From an uncultured Marinilabiliaceae bacterium (lineage in GTDB: Bacteria; Bacteroidota; Bacteroidia; Bacteroidales; Marinilabiliaceae), in contig CALEUX010000001.1 of NCBI GenBank assembly GCA_937920475.1, forward strand, positions 1 through 45,788: a stretch of DNA of 45,788 bases, read 5' to 3'. This document shows, in pieces, positions 28,632 to 37,324 of this stretch. How positions within the stretch are numbered: the stretch's first letter is position 1; every line of letters starts with the position of its first letter. The translations under genes were made by a program, and so were the position numbers. Under the pieces are notes generated by a model that was given only the letters and a program-made list of their open reading frames with translations, had not been told where the DNA came from and did no database searches.

Positions 28632-28980
28632 TTACGGGTTGACCAAATTCCTGATTTAAAATAGACGTTACCTGGTCGCGAGTTTGGATGCTGGATGTTG
28701 CTTTAACAACTTTCCCATTCTTATAGTAAATGGTAAACGGAATGCCCATAAATCCCCGAACCTCGGGCAAATTACGTATTACATGGGCTTCAGGATTGTC
28801 AAATTCCATGTCGAAAAATTTCACATGGCTGTATTCGTCTTCCAAATCCTCCATTATTCCGTAAACAGGGATACACATGGGCCCCATGCGGCCACAGCAA
28901 ACCATTACATTTTCATTCTCGTTAATAACCTTGGCATGTTGCCCGGCGGTTTCGATGTGATTCAAATTTGTGTACAACAT
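28624..28980 (-). CDS. Thioredoxin-fold protein with atypical cysteine motif
   Basis: A 118-residue thioredoxin-fold protein encoded just upstream of trxB and overlapping it. The cis-proline loop (FMGIPFTIYY) and the C-terminal beta-helix (GKVVKATSSIQTRDQV) are present. Where WCGPC is expected it reads VCCGRMGPMCIP: cysteines at 28, 29 and 36, so the normal CxxC pair is absent and the spacing is C-x6-C or C-x7-C. It probably receives electrons from the adjacent TrxB, but by a different geometry. The frame opens with a TTG at 28989; the ATG at 28980 (MLYTNLN) is the better start. Confidence 0.75.
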   Translation of the reverse strand: MLYTNLNHIETAGQHAKVINENENVMVCCGRMGPMCIPVYGIMEDLEDEYSHVKFFDMEFDNPEAHVIRNLPEVRGFMGIPFTIYYKNGKVVKATSSIQTRDQVTSILNQEFGQPVNA

Positions 28981-29040
28981 AATTTTCAATTTTTATAGAT
29001 TAATATTTCTGAGTTATTTTTTACTATTCGAGTGACCATA

Positions 29041-29048
29041 CAAAATTA
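29041..29048 (-). promoter_or_regulatory. -7 element of the trx-trxB-TDT operon
   Basis: TAATTTTG on the minus strand matches TAnnTTTG, about 60 bp upstream of the thioredoxin-like ATG in the region divergent from the Crp/Fnr gene. No clear -33 partner was seen. Confidence 0.4.
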
Positions 29049-29213
29049 CAGTCTCCTGATTTTTTTTCTTTAAATTTGGGCTTCGACGGGAACGGTTTTT
29101 CAATTGAAATACATCAACTTTTTTATTGACCTGCTTCATGCTTTTCCTGCAGGATTGCTGTTAATCATCAATTTAAATAAACCTGGCTATAAGCTTTACT
29201 AAAAAAATCACCA

Positions 29214-29906
29214 ATGAGAACCATACTTGAAAACGAAAACGATTTTATTTGTGATATTGATGCTCCATGTTTTCATATACTATCAGGTCATGAGCTGGAT
29301 TTGGTTCGTGAAAGCAAAACACAGGTTTTGTTCAGAAAAGGTGAGAACCTGACCAAGCAGGGAACATTTGCCTCGTATGTACTTTTTATTATTAAGGGAC
29401 TTGTTAAGCAACATTTGGAAGAAGGCGACAAAAATTTCAATCTCAGACTTTTAAAATCGGGCGAATTTGTGGGTTTATCAACGGTTTTTGGGAAAAGTAC
29501 TTTTAACTACTCATCCATTGCCCTTACCGACACGCAAACTCTGTTAATTGAAAAAGAAGCATTGGAAAAGCTGGTTCAGAACAATGGTAATTTTGCTTAT
29601 CATATTATAAAACGGTATTGCAATCAGAACTCAATGTTATTTGGGAGCATACGCAACCTTATGTATAAACAAATGCATGGCCGCCTTGCCGATGCTTTGC
29701 TTTACCTGAGTTCGGAAGAATATGGGTCGTATGATGTGTTTTCACTTTTATCGAGACGCGAAATAGCTGATTTTGCAGGAATTTCGGTTGAAAGTACTGT
29801 TAAATTACTAAAAGCCTTTGAGAAAGATAAACTAATAAACCTTCACGAAAAGCAGGTAGAGATAATTAATCGTCAGTTGCTGGAAGAAATTGGAAGAAAA
29901 GGATAA
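29214..29906 (+). CDS. Crp/Fnr family transcriptional regulator
   Basis: A 230-residue regulator with an N-terminal cyclic-nucleotide-binding-like beta barrel (about 25-135; RKGENLTKQGTFASYVLFI and KSGEFVGLSTVFG), a dimerisation helix, and a C-terminal winged helix (about 160-225) with recognition region LSRREIADFAGISVESTVKLL. The cysteines expected for an FNR Fe-S cluster are not evident. The C13 A14 P15 C16-like DIDAPC region near the N-terminus has few cysteines, so the effector is unclear. It is divergent from the trx-trxB-TDT operon across a 233-bp spacer and may control it in response to redox state, but no operator was identified. Confidence 0.88.
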   Translation: MRTILENENDFICDIDAPCFHILSGHELDLVRESKTQVLFRKGENLTKQGTFASYVLFIIKGLVKQHLEEGDKNFNLRLLKSGEFVGLSTVFGKSTFNYSSIALTDTQTLLIEKEALEKLVQNNGNFAYHIIKRYCNQNSMLFGSIRNLMYKQMHGRLADALLYLSSEEYGSYDVFSLLSRREIADFAGISVESTVKLLKAFEKDKLINLHEKQVEIINRQLLEEIGRKG

Positions 29907-29953
29907 CAATTTGCGACCAAACTCAAAAAAAAATCGAAAAATGAAATATAAAT

Positions 29954-29975
29954 TATAAATTTGTATAAATTTATA
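29954..29975. promoter_or_regulatory. Palindrome overlapping the FadR/GntR promoter
   Basis: TATAAATTT (29954-29962) and AAATTTATA (29967-29975) form a 9-bp inverted repeat with a 4-nt centre. The -7 element TAAATTTG (29956-29963) lies within it, 36 bp before the ATG. An autoregulatory operator is plausible. Confidence 0.4.
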
Positions 29976-29998
29976 TGTTGTATTATTAATTATTTAAA

Positions 29999-30727
29999 AT
30001 GGACGATATTTTTAGCAAAATAGGGGTAACCCAAACGCTCAGTCAAAAAATTGAACGAAAAATAGAAGAAGCCATTAGGCAAAAAAAGTTGGTTAGTGGT
30101 GTTCGTTTGCCTTCGGAAAAAGAACTTTGCGAACGGTTTGCCGTAAGTCGCACTGCATTGCGTGAAGCATTAAGACGGTTAAGTGCCCGGGGGCTTATTC
30201 AAATCAGAAAAGGAAGCGGAATGTATGTTTCGGAGATAAAAATTGAAGACGCTATCAGCTCCCTAAATTTATATTATGACCTGAAATTCGATTCCAACCT
30301 TATTTCACAGATAATAGAAGTGCGTCGGCTTTTTGAGCCGCAAATTGCTCGTTTGGCAGCTCGCAACCGAACTTTGGAAGATATTGAAAAACTAAGAGAA
30401 AACCTGAGATCTCTGGAAAGTTGCGATCCCGACAATACACAATTGGAAGTTGATACCATCAATAAATTTCACATGAATCTGGCCAAAGCTTCAGGAAATC
30501 CAATTGTTATAGTAACCATGGAGCCTATATATTCATTGTTACCCCGGATGCGTAATTTTATTTATGCCAACATTGAAGGAGAAAAAGAATATACACTCGA
30601 TGCCCAGAAGAAAATTTTGCAAGCAGTTGAAAAACAAGATGAAGCTGCCGCTCATGATGAGTCTGTTAAGCTTTTAATCAGAAACCATGAGGTTTATGAG
30701 AAATATTTCAAGGGTGTTTTAAAATAA
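29999..30727 (+). CDS. FadR/GntR family transcriptional regulator (FCD domain)
   Basis: A 242-residue GntR-family repressor or activator. The N-terminal winged helix (about 12-78) has the GntR hallmarks SGVRLPSEKELCERFAVSR and TALREALRRLSARGLI. The C-terminal FCD ligand domain (about 95-235) has the helical pattern EVRRLFEPQIARLAA, the conserved NKFHMNLAKASGN metal and ligand region, and QKKILQAVEKQDEAAA. Such regulators sense small acids or sugars. It sits next to murQ, convergent with it across a strong terminator, and may regulate the cell-wall sugar locus. The ligand is unknown. Confidence 0.88.
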   Translation: MDDIFSKIGVTQTLSQKIERKIEEAIRQKKLVSGVRLPSEKELCERFAVSRTALREALRRLSARGLIQIRKGSGMYVSEIKIEDAISSLNLYYDLKFDSNLISQIIEVRRLFEPQIARLAARNRTLEDIEKLRENLRSLESCDPDNTQLEVDTINKFHMNLAKASGNPIVIVTMEPIYSLLPRMRNFIYANIEGEKEYTLDAQKKILQAVEKQDEAAAHDESVKLLIRNHEVYEKYFKGVLK

Positions 30728-30771
30728 GTTCATTGCTCTGTAAAAGACAGATGATTTAAGATTATTACAAC

Positions 30772-30805
30772 AAAAAAGAAGCCGGGTAAAACCGGCTTCT
30801 TTTTT
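30772..30805. terminator. Strong bidirectional terminator between the GntR gene and murQ
   Basis: A perfect 14-bp stem (30772-30785 with 30792-30805) including GAAGCCGG/CCGGCTTC and a 6-nt loop, flanked by A and T runs on both sides, serves both convergent genes. Confidence 0.9.
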
Positions 30806-30823
30806 GTTCTGATTTTTATTGCA

Positions 30824-31672
30824 TTATGATTTATTCTCAGATCGCCAGGCATCAATTGCCTTTTTAACCGAGCCGCAACGTATTAATAGTTCCTGCGCAT
30901 CATCAAACTCCAGCCCTAATTCTTCCATCAACATCCGTGTACCGCGAATAATGAGTTTGCTATTGGTTAACTGCATGTTTACCATCTTATTACCTTTTAC
31001 ACGACCTAATTTAATCATGATGGTGGTGGTAATCATGTTCAGAATCATTTTCTGTGCTGTTCCGGCCTTTAACCGGGTACTACCGGTAATAAATTCAGGA
31101 CCTACAATGGCTTCAATTGGAAACTCGGCAACCTGAGCAATTTTTGAACCGGGATTACAGGTGATACACCCAGTTAAAAGGCCATTCTTTCGGGCAGTTT
31201 CCACGCCACTAATCACATACGGAGTTGTACCTGATGCAGCAATACCAATTACCGTATCTTTTTGATTAATATTAAATGATTTCAGCTCCTCCCAGGCTCT
31301 AAGAGGATCATCTTCAGCATTTTCAACAGCCTTGCGCAATGCAACATCGCCTCCGGCAATTAACCCTATCACCAAATTGTCGGGCACTCCAAATGTTGGT
31401 GGCAATTCAGAAGCATCCAGTACTCCCAAACGCCCACTGGTACCTGCACCAAGATAAAAAACTCTTCCCCCTTGCTTCATTCGTTCAACAATTCTAACAA
31501 CAAGCGCTTCAACTTGAGGTAAAGCCTCCCTAACAGCAACATGAACCTTGGCATCTTCTTCGTTAATTGCGGTAATTAACTGTTTGATTGTCATTTTTTC
31601 AAGATTCTTAAATTGCGATGGCGATTCAGTAATACTGAGGGTAAACTTTGTATCTTCTGCTTTTGTAATCAT
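30824..31672 (-). CDS. murQ: N-acetylmuramic acid 6-phosphate etherase
   Basis: A 282-residue SIS-domain lyase-type enzyme that splits the lactyl ether of MurNAc-6-phosphate to give GlcNAc-6-phosphate and D-lactate. The SIS core has YLGAGTSGRLGVLDASELPP and VIGIAASGTTPYVI, with the family's GLIAGGDVALRKAVENAEDD between them. The C-terminal helical hairpin (RGTRMLMEELGL) is present. Length matches the family. It is 18 bp downstream of the kinase gene in the same direction, so kinase and etherase form an operon for cytosolic MurNAc catabolism. Its 3' end faces the FadR/GntR gene across a strong terminator. Confidence 0.95.
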   Translation of the reverse strand: MITKAEDTKFTLSITESPSQFKNLEKMTIKQLITAINEEDAKVHVAVREALPQVEALVVRIVERMKQGGRVFYLGAGTSGRLGVLDASELPPTFGVPDNLVIGLIAGGDVALRKAVENAEDDPLRAWEELKSFNINQKDTVIGIAASGTTPYVISGVETARKNGLLTGCITCNPGSKIAQVAEFPIEAIVGPEFITGSTRLKAGTAQKMILNMITTTIMIKLGRVKGNKMVNMQLTNSKLIIRGTRMLMEELGLEFDDAQELLIRCGSVKKAIDAWRSENKS

Positions 31673-31690
31673 GATATTATATTGAGTATT

Positions 31691-32530
31691 TTAAAATTCT
31701 GAATGATAACTAATTAATCCCTCCATAGGATCCATAATTACCTTACCAATTGAAAATCCGGTTTCTGTAGCAGCATCTTTCAATGGATTTATAAAATACC
31801 AGGCAATGCTACCGGTGAAATTTACCCTGTTATCTCCAAAGTGTTTGTAATGCATTATGTTACGGTTAAAAAATTCAATAAAACTGTTTTTAACCAAAAC
31901 ATAGAGACTTCCTTCGCTGATATGTTCGTGGATAAATCGGGTAAAACCTGCCAAATAACGATTTGGAAATGGCTGCCGATACACCCTGTCCAAAATTTCG
32001 GCTGGTGTAAGTTTATAGTTTTCAAGAAAAGCCTGGCAAATATGTTCAGGAAGTTGACGTTTAAGCACGTCGGCCACTAACTTTTTCCCCAATACAGCCC
32101 CACTCCCTTCGTCGCCCAAAATAAACCCCAGTGGAGAAATTTGGTATTCAATATCCTGCCCATTAAAGTAACATGAATTTGACCCGGTACCCAGAATTGC
32201 AGCTATTCCCGGACGACGTCCGCACAAAGAACGTGCAGCGCACATAAGGTCACTGTCGACAGAAATTTCATAGGGATTCCACATTTTTTTTAAAGCACGT
32301 AATACAACATCCTTCTTTTCAGGATTAGCACATCCGGCACCATAAAAATACAGCGATTTCAGATCGCTTATTTCCAATTCAAACTCCTTAATTAAAGCAT
32401 TATATATTTCCTCTTCTGTTTGATAAAAAGGGTTGATTCCAGAAGTTTTACATTGACCCACAACTTTTTTGCTGGCATCTGATAAAACCCATGAAGTTTT
32501 AGTTGAACCACTGTCGGCAATTAGAATCAT
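31691..32530 (-). CDS. murK: BadF/BadG-type N-acetylhexosamine kinase (MurK/GlcNAc kinase-like)
   Basis: A 279-residue ASKHA-fold sugar kinase of the BadF/BadG/BcrA/BcrD group. The phosphate-1 motif is at the N-terminus (IADSGSTKTSWVLSD). The second half holds AILGTGSNSCYFNG and the adenosine or hinge region LGDEGSGAVLGKKLV. MurK of Clostridium and Tannerella belongs to this family and phosphorylates MurNAc and GlcNAc at C6. Pairing with murQ, 18 bp downstream, strongly favours a MurNAc/GlcNAc 6-kinase. The start is divergent from the amidase gene across a shared promoter region. Substrate preference between the two sugars cannot be read from sequence. Confidence 0.82.
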   Translation of the reverse strand: MILIADSGSTKTSWVLSDASKKVVGQCKTSGINPFYQTEEEIYNALIKEFELEISDLKSLYFYGAGCANPEKKDVVLRALKKMWNPYEISVDSDLMCAARSLCGRRPGIAAILGTGSNSCYFNGQDIEYQISPLGFILGDEGSGAVLGKKLVADVLKRQLPEHICQAFLENYKLTPAEILDRVYRQPFPNRYLAGFTRFIHEHISEGSLYVLVKNSFIEFFNRNIMHYKHFGDNRVNFTGSIAWYFINPLKDAATETGFSIGKVIMDPMEGLISYHSEF

Positions 32531-32648
32531 ACTATTGTAATATATGTTGAAAAATATTAGATAAACTCATTAAAACAAAGAATTAAAACGATCAGATGTC
32601 TTCAAATGTTTCAATTTAACCTTTGTGCTTTCAATACATTTTACATTG

Positions 32649-32677
32649 CAAATATATAAAAAAACCGACAATAACAA
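32649..32677 (-). promoter_or_regulatory. Promoter of the murK-murQ operon
   Basis: On the minus strand TATATTTG (32649-32656) matches TAnnTTTG, with TTG (32675-32677) about 18 bp upstream as a -33 core. It points leftward, about 120 bp before the kinase ATG. Confidence 0.5.
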
Positions 32678-32684
32678 TACATGA

Positions 32685-32705
32685 TGTAATATGTATTACA
32701 ATTTT
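32685..32705. promoter_or_regulatory. Candidate shared operator in the divergent promoter
   Basis: TGTAATA-TG-TATTACA (32685-32700) is a 16-bp palindrome between the two divergent promoters, and it contains TGTATTACA. The run ATGTATTACAATTTT (32691-32705) recurs with one base changed upstream of the DUF1343 gene at 45728-45742. It lies just outside both -33 elements. Confidence 0.55.
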
Positions 32706-32736
32706 TTGATTCTATAAAAAATTGTTTTTATTTTTG
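32705..32736 (+). promoter_or_regulatory. Promoter of the amidase operon
   Basis: TTTG (32705-32708), a 20-bp spacer and TATTTTTG (32729-32736) match the Bacteroidota consensus exactly. The leader would be about 43 nt before the ATG at 32786. Confidence 0.7.
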
Positions 32737-32785
32737 AAAAAACTATAACACCACGATATTTACATTAAAACATTCACTATAAGCC

Positions 32786-35700
32786 ATGTACACGAAAACC
32801 ATTAAACTGGCATTAATATTTTTATGGATATTACCTTGTTTGCTAATAGCCCAGCAAAACATTGGAAATATTACCAAAGAAGAGAAAAAAATGGCTGCAA
32901 TTGTAGCAAAGAAAGTAAAACCTACACCCTGGGATTTTTCAATGTGGCGCCATACCGGAAGAATTGTTTTAGATAGCATACATGTAAGCAAGTCACAAAA
33001 ATGCATCAATTTCTTTTTTTCGCCACAATTAACCCATATTCCTGTTCGTCAAACGGAAATGGAGAACATAAAGCAACAGATTAAATATAAACTGGGGCGA
33101 AGGTTTTCTGCTTACACCGTTCATCTTTACTCTCGTAATCAACTAGTAGAAAGCTATATTCCTAATTATTTCAGACATAGCAACCTGACCAAAGATGAAG
33201 CCCGAAATACTATAAATGCGACCGGAATTCCAGTGGTTACGCATCTTAATCAGCCCAATTGGGACCATGGTTTAAGCGGCAGGCATATTGCTCTATGGCC
33301 CGGGCATGGCTGGTATTATGAGCAAAGTCTCGACCGATGGGAATGGCAAAGAGCCAGACTTTTTCAAACAGTTGAAGACCTTTATCCATATTCTATAACA
33401 CGGCAATTTCTGGTTCCAATGATTGAAAATGCCGGAGCCTATGTTTTTCTCCCACGCGAGCGTTGTACTCAGCCTTTTGAAATTGTAGTTGATAATGATG
33501 GCTCTGACAACAATTCAAAGTTGGAAATAAATAACGGAACGTTTCAATGGGAAACTGTTGATAAAAGTGGATTTAGCATTAGAAAAACGCTAATCGATGG
33601 AGAGAACCCTTTCAAAATGGGCACCCATTTAAAAATAAAAGCAGGTGGCAACAAGCCGGGCAGCTTGTTATTTATTCCTGACATCACCGAAGATGGGGAA
33701 TATGGCGTTTATATTTCCTGGGCCGAAACGGAAAACAGTGTTGAAGATGTAATTTGTCGTATCAATTACTCCGGAGGGCAGGCTGAATTTAAACTGAACC
33801 AGAAAATGGGTTTTGGCACATGGATTTATCTGGGCACTTATTATTTCAAAAAAGGTGTTAATAAGGCTTTGGGAAGCCTTGAAATCACTTCAACAAACCA
33901 TCAGGATGGATTTATAACTGCCGACGCCGTGCGCTTTGGAGGTGGCATGGGCAATGTAGCCCGTGGAATTGAAAGAAGTTCTTCACCAATGGGGTTAGAA
34001 ATTGAAAACGAAGCATTGCTGAATAGATTAAATGAACCTAGAACCAGCGGTCGTCCAAGATTTATGGAAGGTGCCCGTTATTTTCTGCAATATAGTGGCA
34101 TGCCCGATTCAATAGTATATAACCTCAATAAAAGCAGTAAAGATTACAATGATGATTACATGTCGCGTGGCGAATGGGTGAATTATTTAATGGGAAGTCC
34201 CAATGGCCCAACCCTTTATCCGGATGCAAAAGGATTGGGGATACCGGTAGATTTGGCGCTTTCATTTCACACCGATGCAGGGGTAACGCCAAACGATTCG
34301 ATAATTGGAACATTGGCCATTTACAGTACACGCGAGCGCAAAGGCTTTTTCTCAGGTGGGAAATCTCGTCTGGCCAGTCGTGATTTATCAGATATTATTC
34401 AAACACAAATTGTTGAAGACATAAAAGTAAAATACAACCCCAGATGGACACGACGAGGTTTGTGGGATCGTGAATATTCAGAAGCCTGGCGCCCCAATAC
34501 CCCGGTGATGTTACTGGAACTTCTCTCCCACCAAAACATGGCCGATATGCGGTTCGGACTCGACCCAAGATTCCAGTTCGACATAAGCCGGTCTATTTAT
34601 AAAGGAATGTTACGCTTTATTAATGGATATGATGCCGTTGTTCAGCCGCTGCCACCATCGCACATGCAGATAGAGTTTTTGGAAGGAAAAAAGATAAGAA
34701 TTTCATGGCAGCCCGTTGAAGACCCGCTGGAGGCAACAGCCAAAGCTGAGGAATTTAAAGTTTACCAACAAACCGATGGTCAGGGTTTTGATGCCGGTAC
34801 ACTAACAACAGTCAATTATCTGGAACTGGAGCTGGACAAATGGTCGACCATTTATGGTTTCAGAGTTACTGCATTGAACCAGGGTGGCGAAAGTTTCCCC
34901 GGAGAAACCTTGTCAGTTGCTTTGTTGCCCAACCAGAAACCCGAAGTATTAATTGTTAACAGTTTTGATAGAATCTGTGGCCCTTCCTGGTTCGACACAG
35001 GTAAAAAAGCGGGTATTGACTGGTGGGAAGATGAGGGCGTACCATACGGAATCAATTACAGTAAAATTGGAAACCAATACGATTATAACCGTCAATCAAA
35101 ATGGTTGGATGATGACAGCCCCGGCTGGGGTGCGTCACATGCCGATTTGGAAGGACGACCCAACCCTGGAAATACTTTCAATTTTCCAATGGTTCACGGC
35201 CGGGCCTTTTTAAACGCGGGTTATTCATTTGTTTCCATCAGCAACAAAGCCTTTGAATTGCTGCCAAACGAAAAACTAACTCAGTATTCGGTGGTTGATG
35301 TAATTTTTGGAGAGCAGAGAGGAACTGCCAGCTTCATTCAGCCTGAAGTGAAAGATTTTCGCGTTTTTACTGAAGGTTTAATTAAAAAATTGGAGTACAT
35401 TACACTAAATAAGGGGAATTTATTGATTTCGGGCGCTTACATTGGCACTGATATGGTAGAGAACAAAGACAGCCTGGCCATTAACTTTGCCAAAAACAGT
35501 CTGGGCATTACATGGCGCACCAACCAGGCAACCAACGTTGGCGAGGCCATTGCTACCCGTGAAGGAGAGATGTTTTTACCTGTTAAGATAAATTTTATAA
35601 CCGATTACCACCCAAAAATATATAAAGTTGAAGCACCCGATGCCATTGAACCTTTTGGTAAAAACGCTCACAGATTATACAGATATGCATCCAACAACAG

Positions 35701-35833
35701 CAGTGCAGCCATATTTTACAATGGGGAACATAAAGCTGTAACATTTGGTTTTCCGCTTGAAACTGTTTCCTGTGAAAACGAACTTAACAGTTTGATTGAA
35801 AGCATTATGAAATTATTCAAGAATAAACTATAA
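32786..35833 (+). CDS. Secreted N-acetylmuramoyl-L-alanine amidase with golvesin-like and FnIII domains
   Basis: A 1015-residue exported protein (signal about 1-22, cut near IAQQ). The zinc-amidase (Amidase_3) core appears split: the first ligand region is H174 (LWPGHGWYYE), while the second, H495 (SFHTDAG), and the catalytic-type E578 (LLELLSHQN) come more than 300 residues later. Between them lies a golvesin/xanthan-lyase-type beta domain (about 230-385; YGVYISWAETENSVEDV and ITADAVRFGG). A fibronectin type III-like domain (about 620-715) and a 290-residue C-terminal domain follow. It should remove stem peptides from peptidoglycan outside the inner membrane. It is the first gene of a rightward operon with GT2 12 bp downstream, and is often annotated as xanthan lyase. 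Confidence 0.8.
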   Translation: MYTKTIKLALIFLWILPCLLIAQQNIGNITKEEKKMAAIVAKKVKPTPWDFSMWRHTGRIVLDSIHVSKSQKCINFFFSPQLTHIPVRQTEMENIKQQIKYKLGRRFSAYTVHLYSRNQLVESYIPNYFRHSNLTKDEARNTINATGIPVVTHLNQPNWDHGLSGRHIALWPGHGWYYEQSLDRWEWQRARLFQTVEDLYPYSITRQFLVPMIENAGAYVFLPRERCTQPFEIVVDNDGSDNNSKLEINNGTFQWETVDKSGFSIRKTLIDGENPFKMGTHLKIKAGGNKPGSLLFIPDITEDGEYGVYISWAETENSVEDVICRINYSGGQAEFKLNQKMGFGTWIYLGTYYFKKGVNKALGSLEITSTNHQDGFITADAVRFGGGMGNVARGIERSSSPMGLEIENEALLNRLNEPRTSGRPRFMEGARYFLQYSGMPDSIVYNLNKSSKDYNDDYMSRGEWVNYLMGSPNGPTLYPDAKGLGIPVDLALSFHTDAGVTPNDSIIGTLAIYSTRERKGFFSGGKSRLASRDLSDIIQTQIVEDIKVKYNPRWTRRGLWDREYSEAWRPNTPVMLLELLSHQNMADMRFGLDPRFQFDISRSIYKGMLRFINGYDAVVQPLPPSHMQIEFLEGKKIRISWQPVEDPLEATAKAEEFKVYQQTDGQGFDAGTLTTVNYLELELDKWSTIYGFRVTALNQGGESFPGETLSVALLPNQKPEVLIVNSFDRICGPSWFDTGKKAGIDWWEDEGVPYGINYSKIGNQYDYNRQSKWLDDDSPGWGASHADLEGRPNPGNTFNFPMVHGRAFLNAGYSFVSISNKAFELLPNEKLTQYSVVDVIFGEQRGTASFIQPEVKDFRVFTEGLIKKLEYITLNKGNLLISGAYIGTDMVENKDSLAINFAKNSLGITWRTNQATNVGEAIATREGEMFLPVKINFITDYHPKIYKVEAPDAIEPFGKNAHRLYRYASNNSSAAIFYNGEHKAVTFGFPLETVSCENELNSLIESIMKLFKNKL

Positions 35834-35845
35834 CAAACAATAAAA

Positions 35846-37324
35846 ATGGAAAAACTCATTACTTGTTTTATCGCAGCTGGCAACGAAGACGATTTAAAAA
35901 TTACCGTAGAGGGATTAAAAGAGTCGGCCTGCATTCAAAACATCGTCATTGTTACGGAAGAAGAACCCGCCAAAGGCCTGTTATCTGCAGGTACTGAGTG
36001 GTTAAAAGCGGCATCATTGCAGGCCACATCGACAGTGAGAAAAATGGCAGAGCTTTCCAAATCAGAGTTCACACTGATTTATACAAAATCGCTTCCGCTA
36101 AATCTTGGTGCCTTTGCCCTGGAGCGTATGATACAATCAGCAATGGATACCCAGGCAGGCATGGTTTACTCCGATTATTATGAGATTAAGGAGGGGCAAA
36201 GAAAACCCTATCCGGTTAACGATTATCAGGATGGCAGTTTAAGAGACGATTTTAATTTTGGCTCGCTTTTGTTATACAAATCAAAAGCATTGAAACAGGC
36301 AGCTGAAAAAATGGACACCCCATTTGACTATGCCGGTTTATACGATTTAAGGTTAAAGGTTTCGCAGAATTACCGACTGCTGCACCTTCCGGAATTTCTT
36401 TATACCGAAATGGAGACTGACAATCGCCGTTCGGGTGAAAAAATGTTCGACTATGTTGACCCCAAAAACCGTGGTGTCCAAATTGAAATGGAAAAAGCCT
36501 GCACCCTTCATCTCAAAGCCATTGGCGGCTGGCTTAAACCTCAGTTTCCGGAAGTGAGATTTTCAGAGGAGAAGTTTCCGGTTGAAGCTTCTGTTATTAT
36601 CCCGGTTCGAAACCGTGTTAAAACCATCGAAGATGCAGTTAAGTCGGTGCTTAGTCAGAAAACATCATTTCCGTTTAACCTGATTGTTATCGACAACCAC
36701 TCTACCGATGGAACTTCGGAAATACTATCAAAATATGCGAAAGAAGATAAAAGACTGATTCATCTCATACCAAAACGTTATGACCTGGGCATAGGAGGTT
36801 GCTGGAACGAAGGTGTTTTTCATCCGATGTGCGGCAAATTTGCCATACAGCTCGACAGCGACGACCTCTACATTAACGATTCGGTAATAAGTACTATTGT
36901 TGAAGCGTTTTATCAGCAAAACTGCGCCATGGTAGTTGGCACTTATCAGATGGTAAACTTTAAACTGGAAGAGATACCTCCTGGAATCATCGACCATAAA
37001 GAGTGGACTCCTGATAACGGGCGAAACAATGCGCTGCGAATCAATGGACTTGGAGCTCCAAGGGCTTTCTACACCCCTGTTTTGCGAAAAATTAGAGTTC
37101 CCAATACCAGTTATGGCGAAGATTATGCTTTGGGTTTAAATATTTCGCGTCATTACCAAATTGGCCGTATTTACGATCCGTTGTATTTATGCCGTCGATG
37201 GGACGAAAACTCCGATGCTTCGCTGGATGTTGCAAAAATGAATGCCCACAATCATTATAAGGACAGAATCAGAACCATGGAACTCTGGGCCCGAATTGCC
37301 AAAAACAAGCAGGAAAATGAATAA
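35846..37324 (+). CDS. GT2-family glycosyltransferase with a degenerate N-terminal GT-A half
   Basis: A 492-residue cytosolic glycosyltransferase. The C-terminal half is a clear GT-A fold: SVIIPVRNRVKTIEDAV at about 249-265, VIDNHSTDGT at 281-290, and the DxD metal motif D337-S-D339 in IQLDSDDLY, then GAPRAFYTPV. The N-terminal half (about 1-230) has a similar layout (ITCFIAAGNEDDLKITVEGL, GMVYSDYYE) and looks like a second, degenerate GT-A domain. There is no signal peptide or membrane helix. It is 12 bp after the amidase and overlaps the DUF4922 gene by eight bases. The sugar donor and acceptor are unknown. Confidence 0.8.
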   Translation: MEKLITCFIAAGNEDDLKITVEGLKESACIQNIVIVTEEEPAKGLLSAGTEWLKAASLQATSTVRKMAELSKSEFTLIYTKSLPLNLGAFALERMIQSAMDTQAGMVYSDYYEIKEGQRKPYPVNDYQDGSLRDDFNFGSLLLYKSKALKQAAEKMDTPFDYAGLYDLRLKVSQNYRLLHLPEFLYTEMETDNRRSGEKMFDYVDPKNRGVQIEMEKACTLHLKAIGGWLKPQFPEVRFSEEKFPVEASVIIPVRNRVKTIEDAVKSVLSQKTSFPFNLIVIDNHSTDGTSEILSKYAKEDKRLIHLIPKRYDLGIGGCWNEGVFHPMCGKFAIQLDSDDLYINDSVISTIVEAFYQQNCAMVVGTYQMVNFKLEEIPPGIIDHKEWTPDNGRNNALRINGLGAPRAFYTPVLRKIRVPNTSYGEDYALGLNISRHYQIGRIYDPLYLCRRWDENSDASLDVAKMNAHNHYKDRIRTMELWARIAKNKQENE

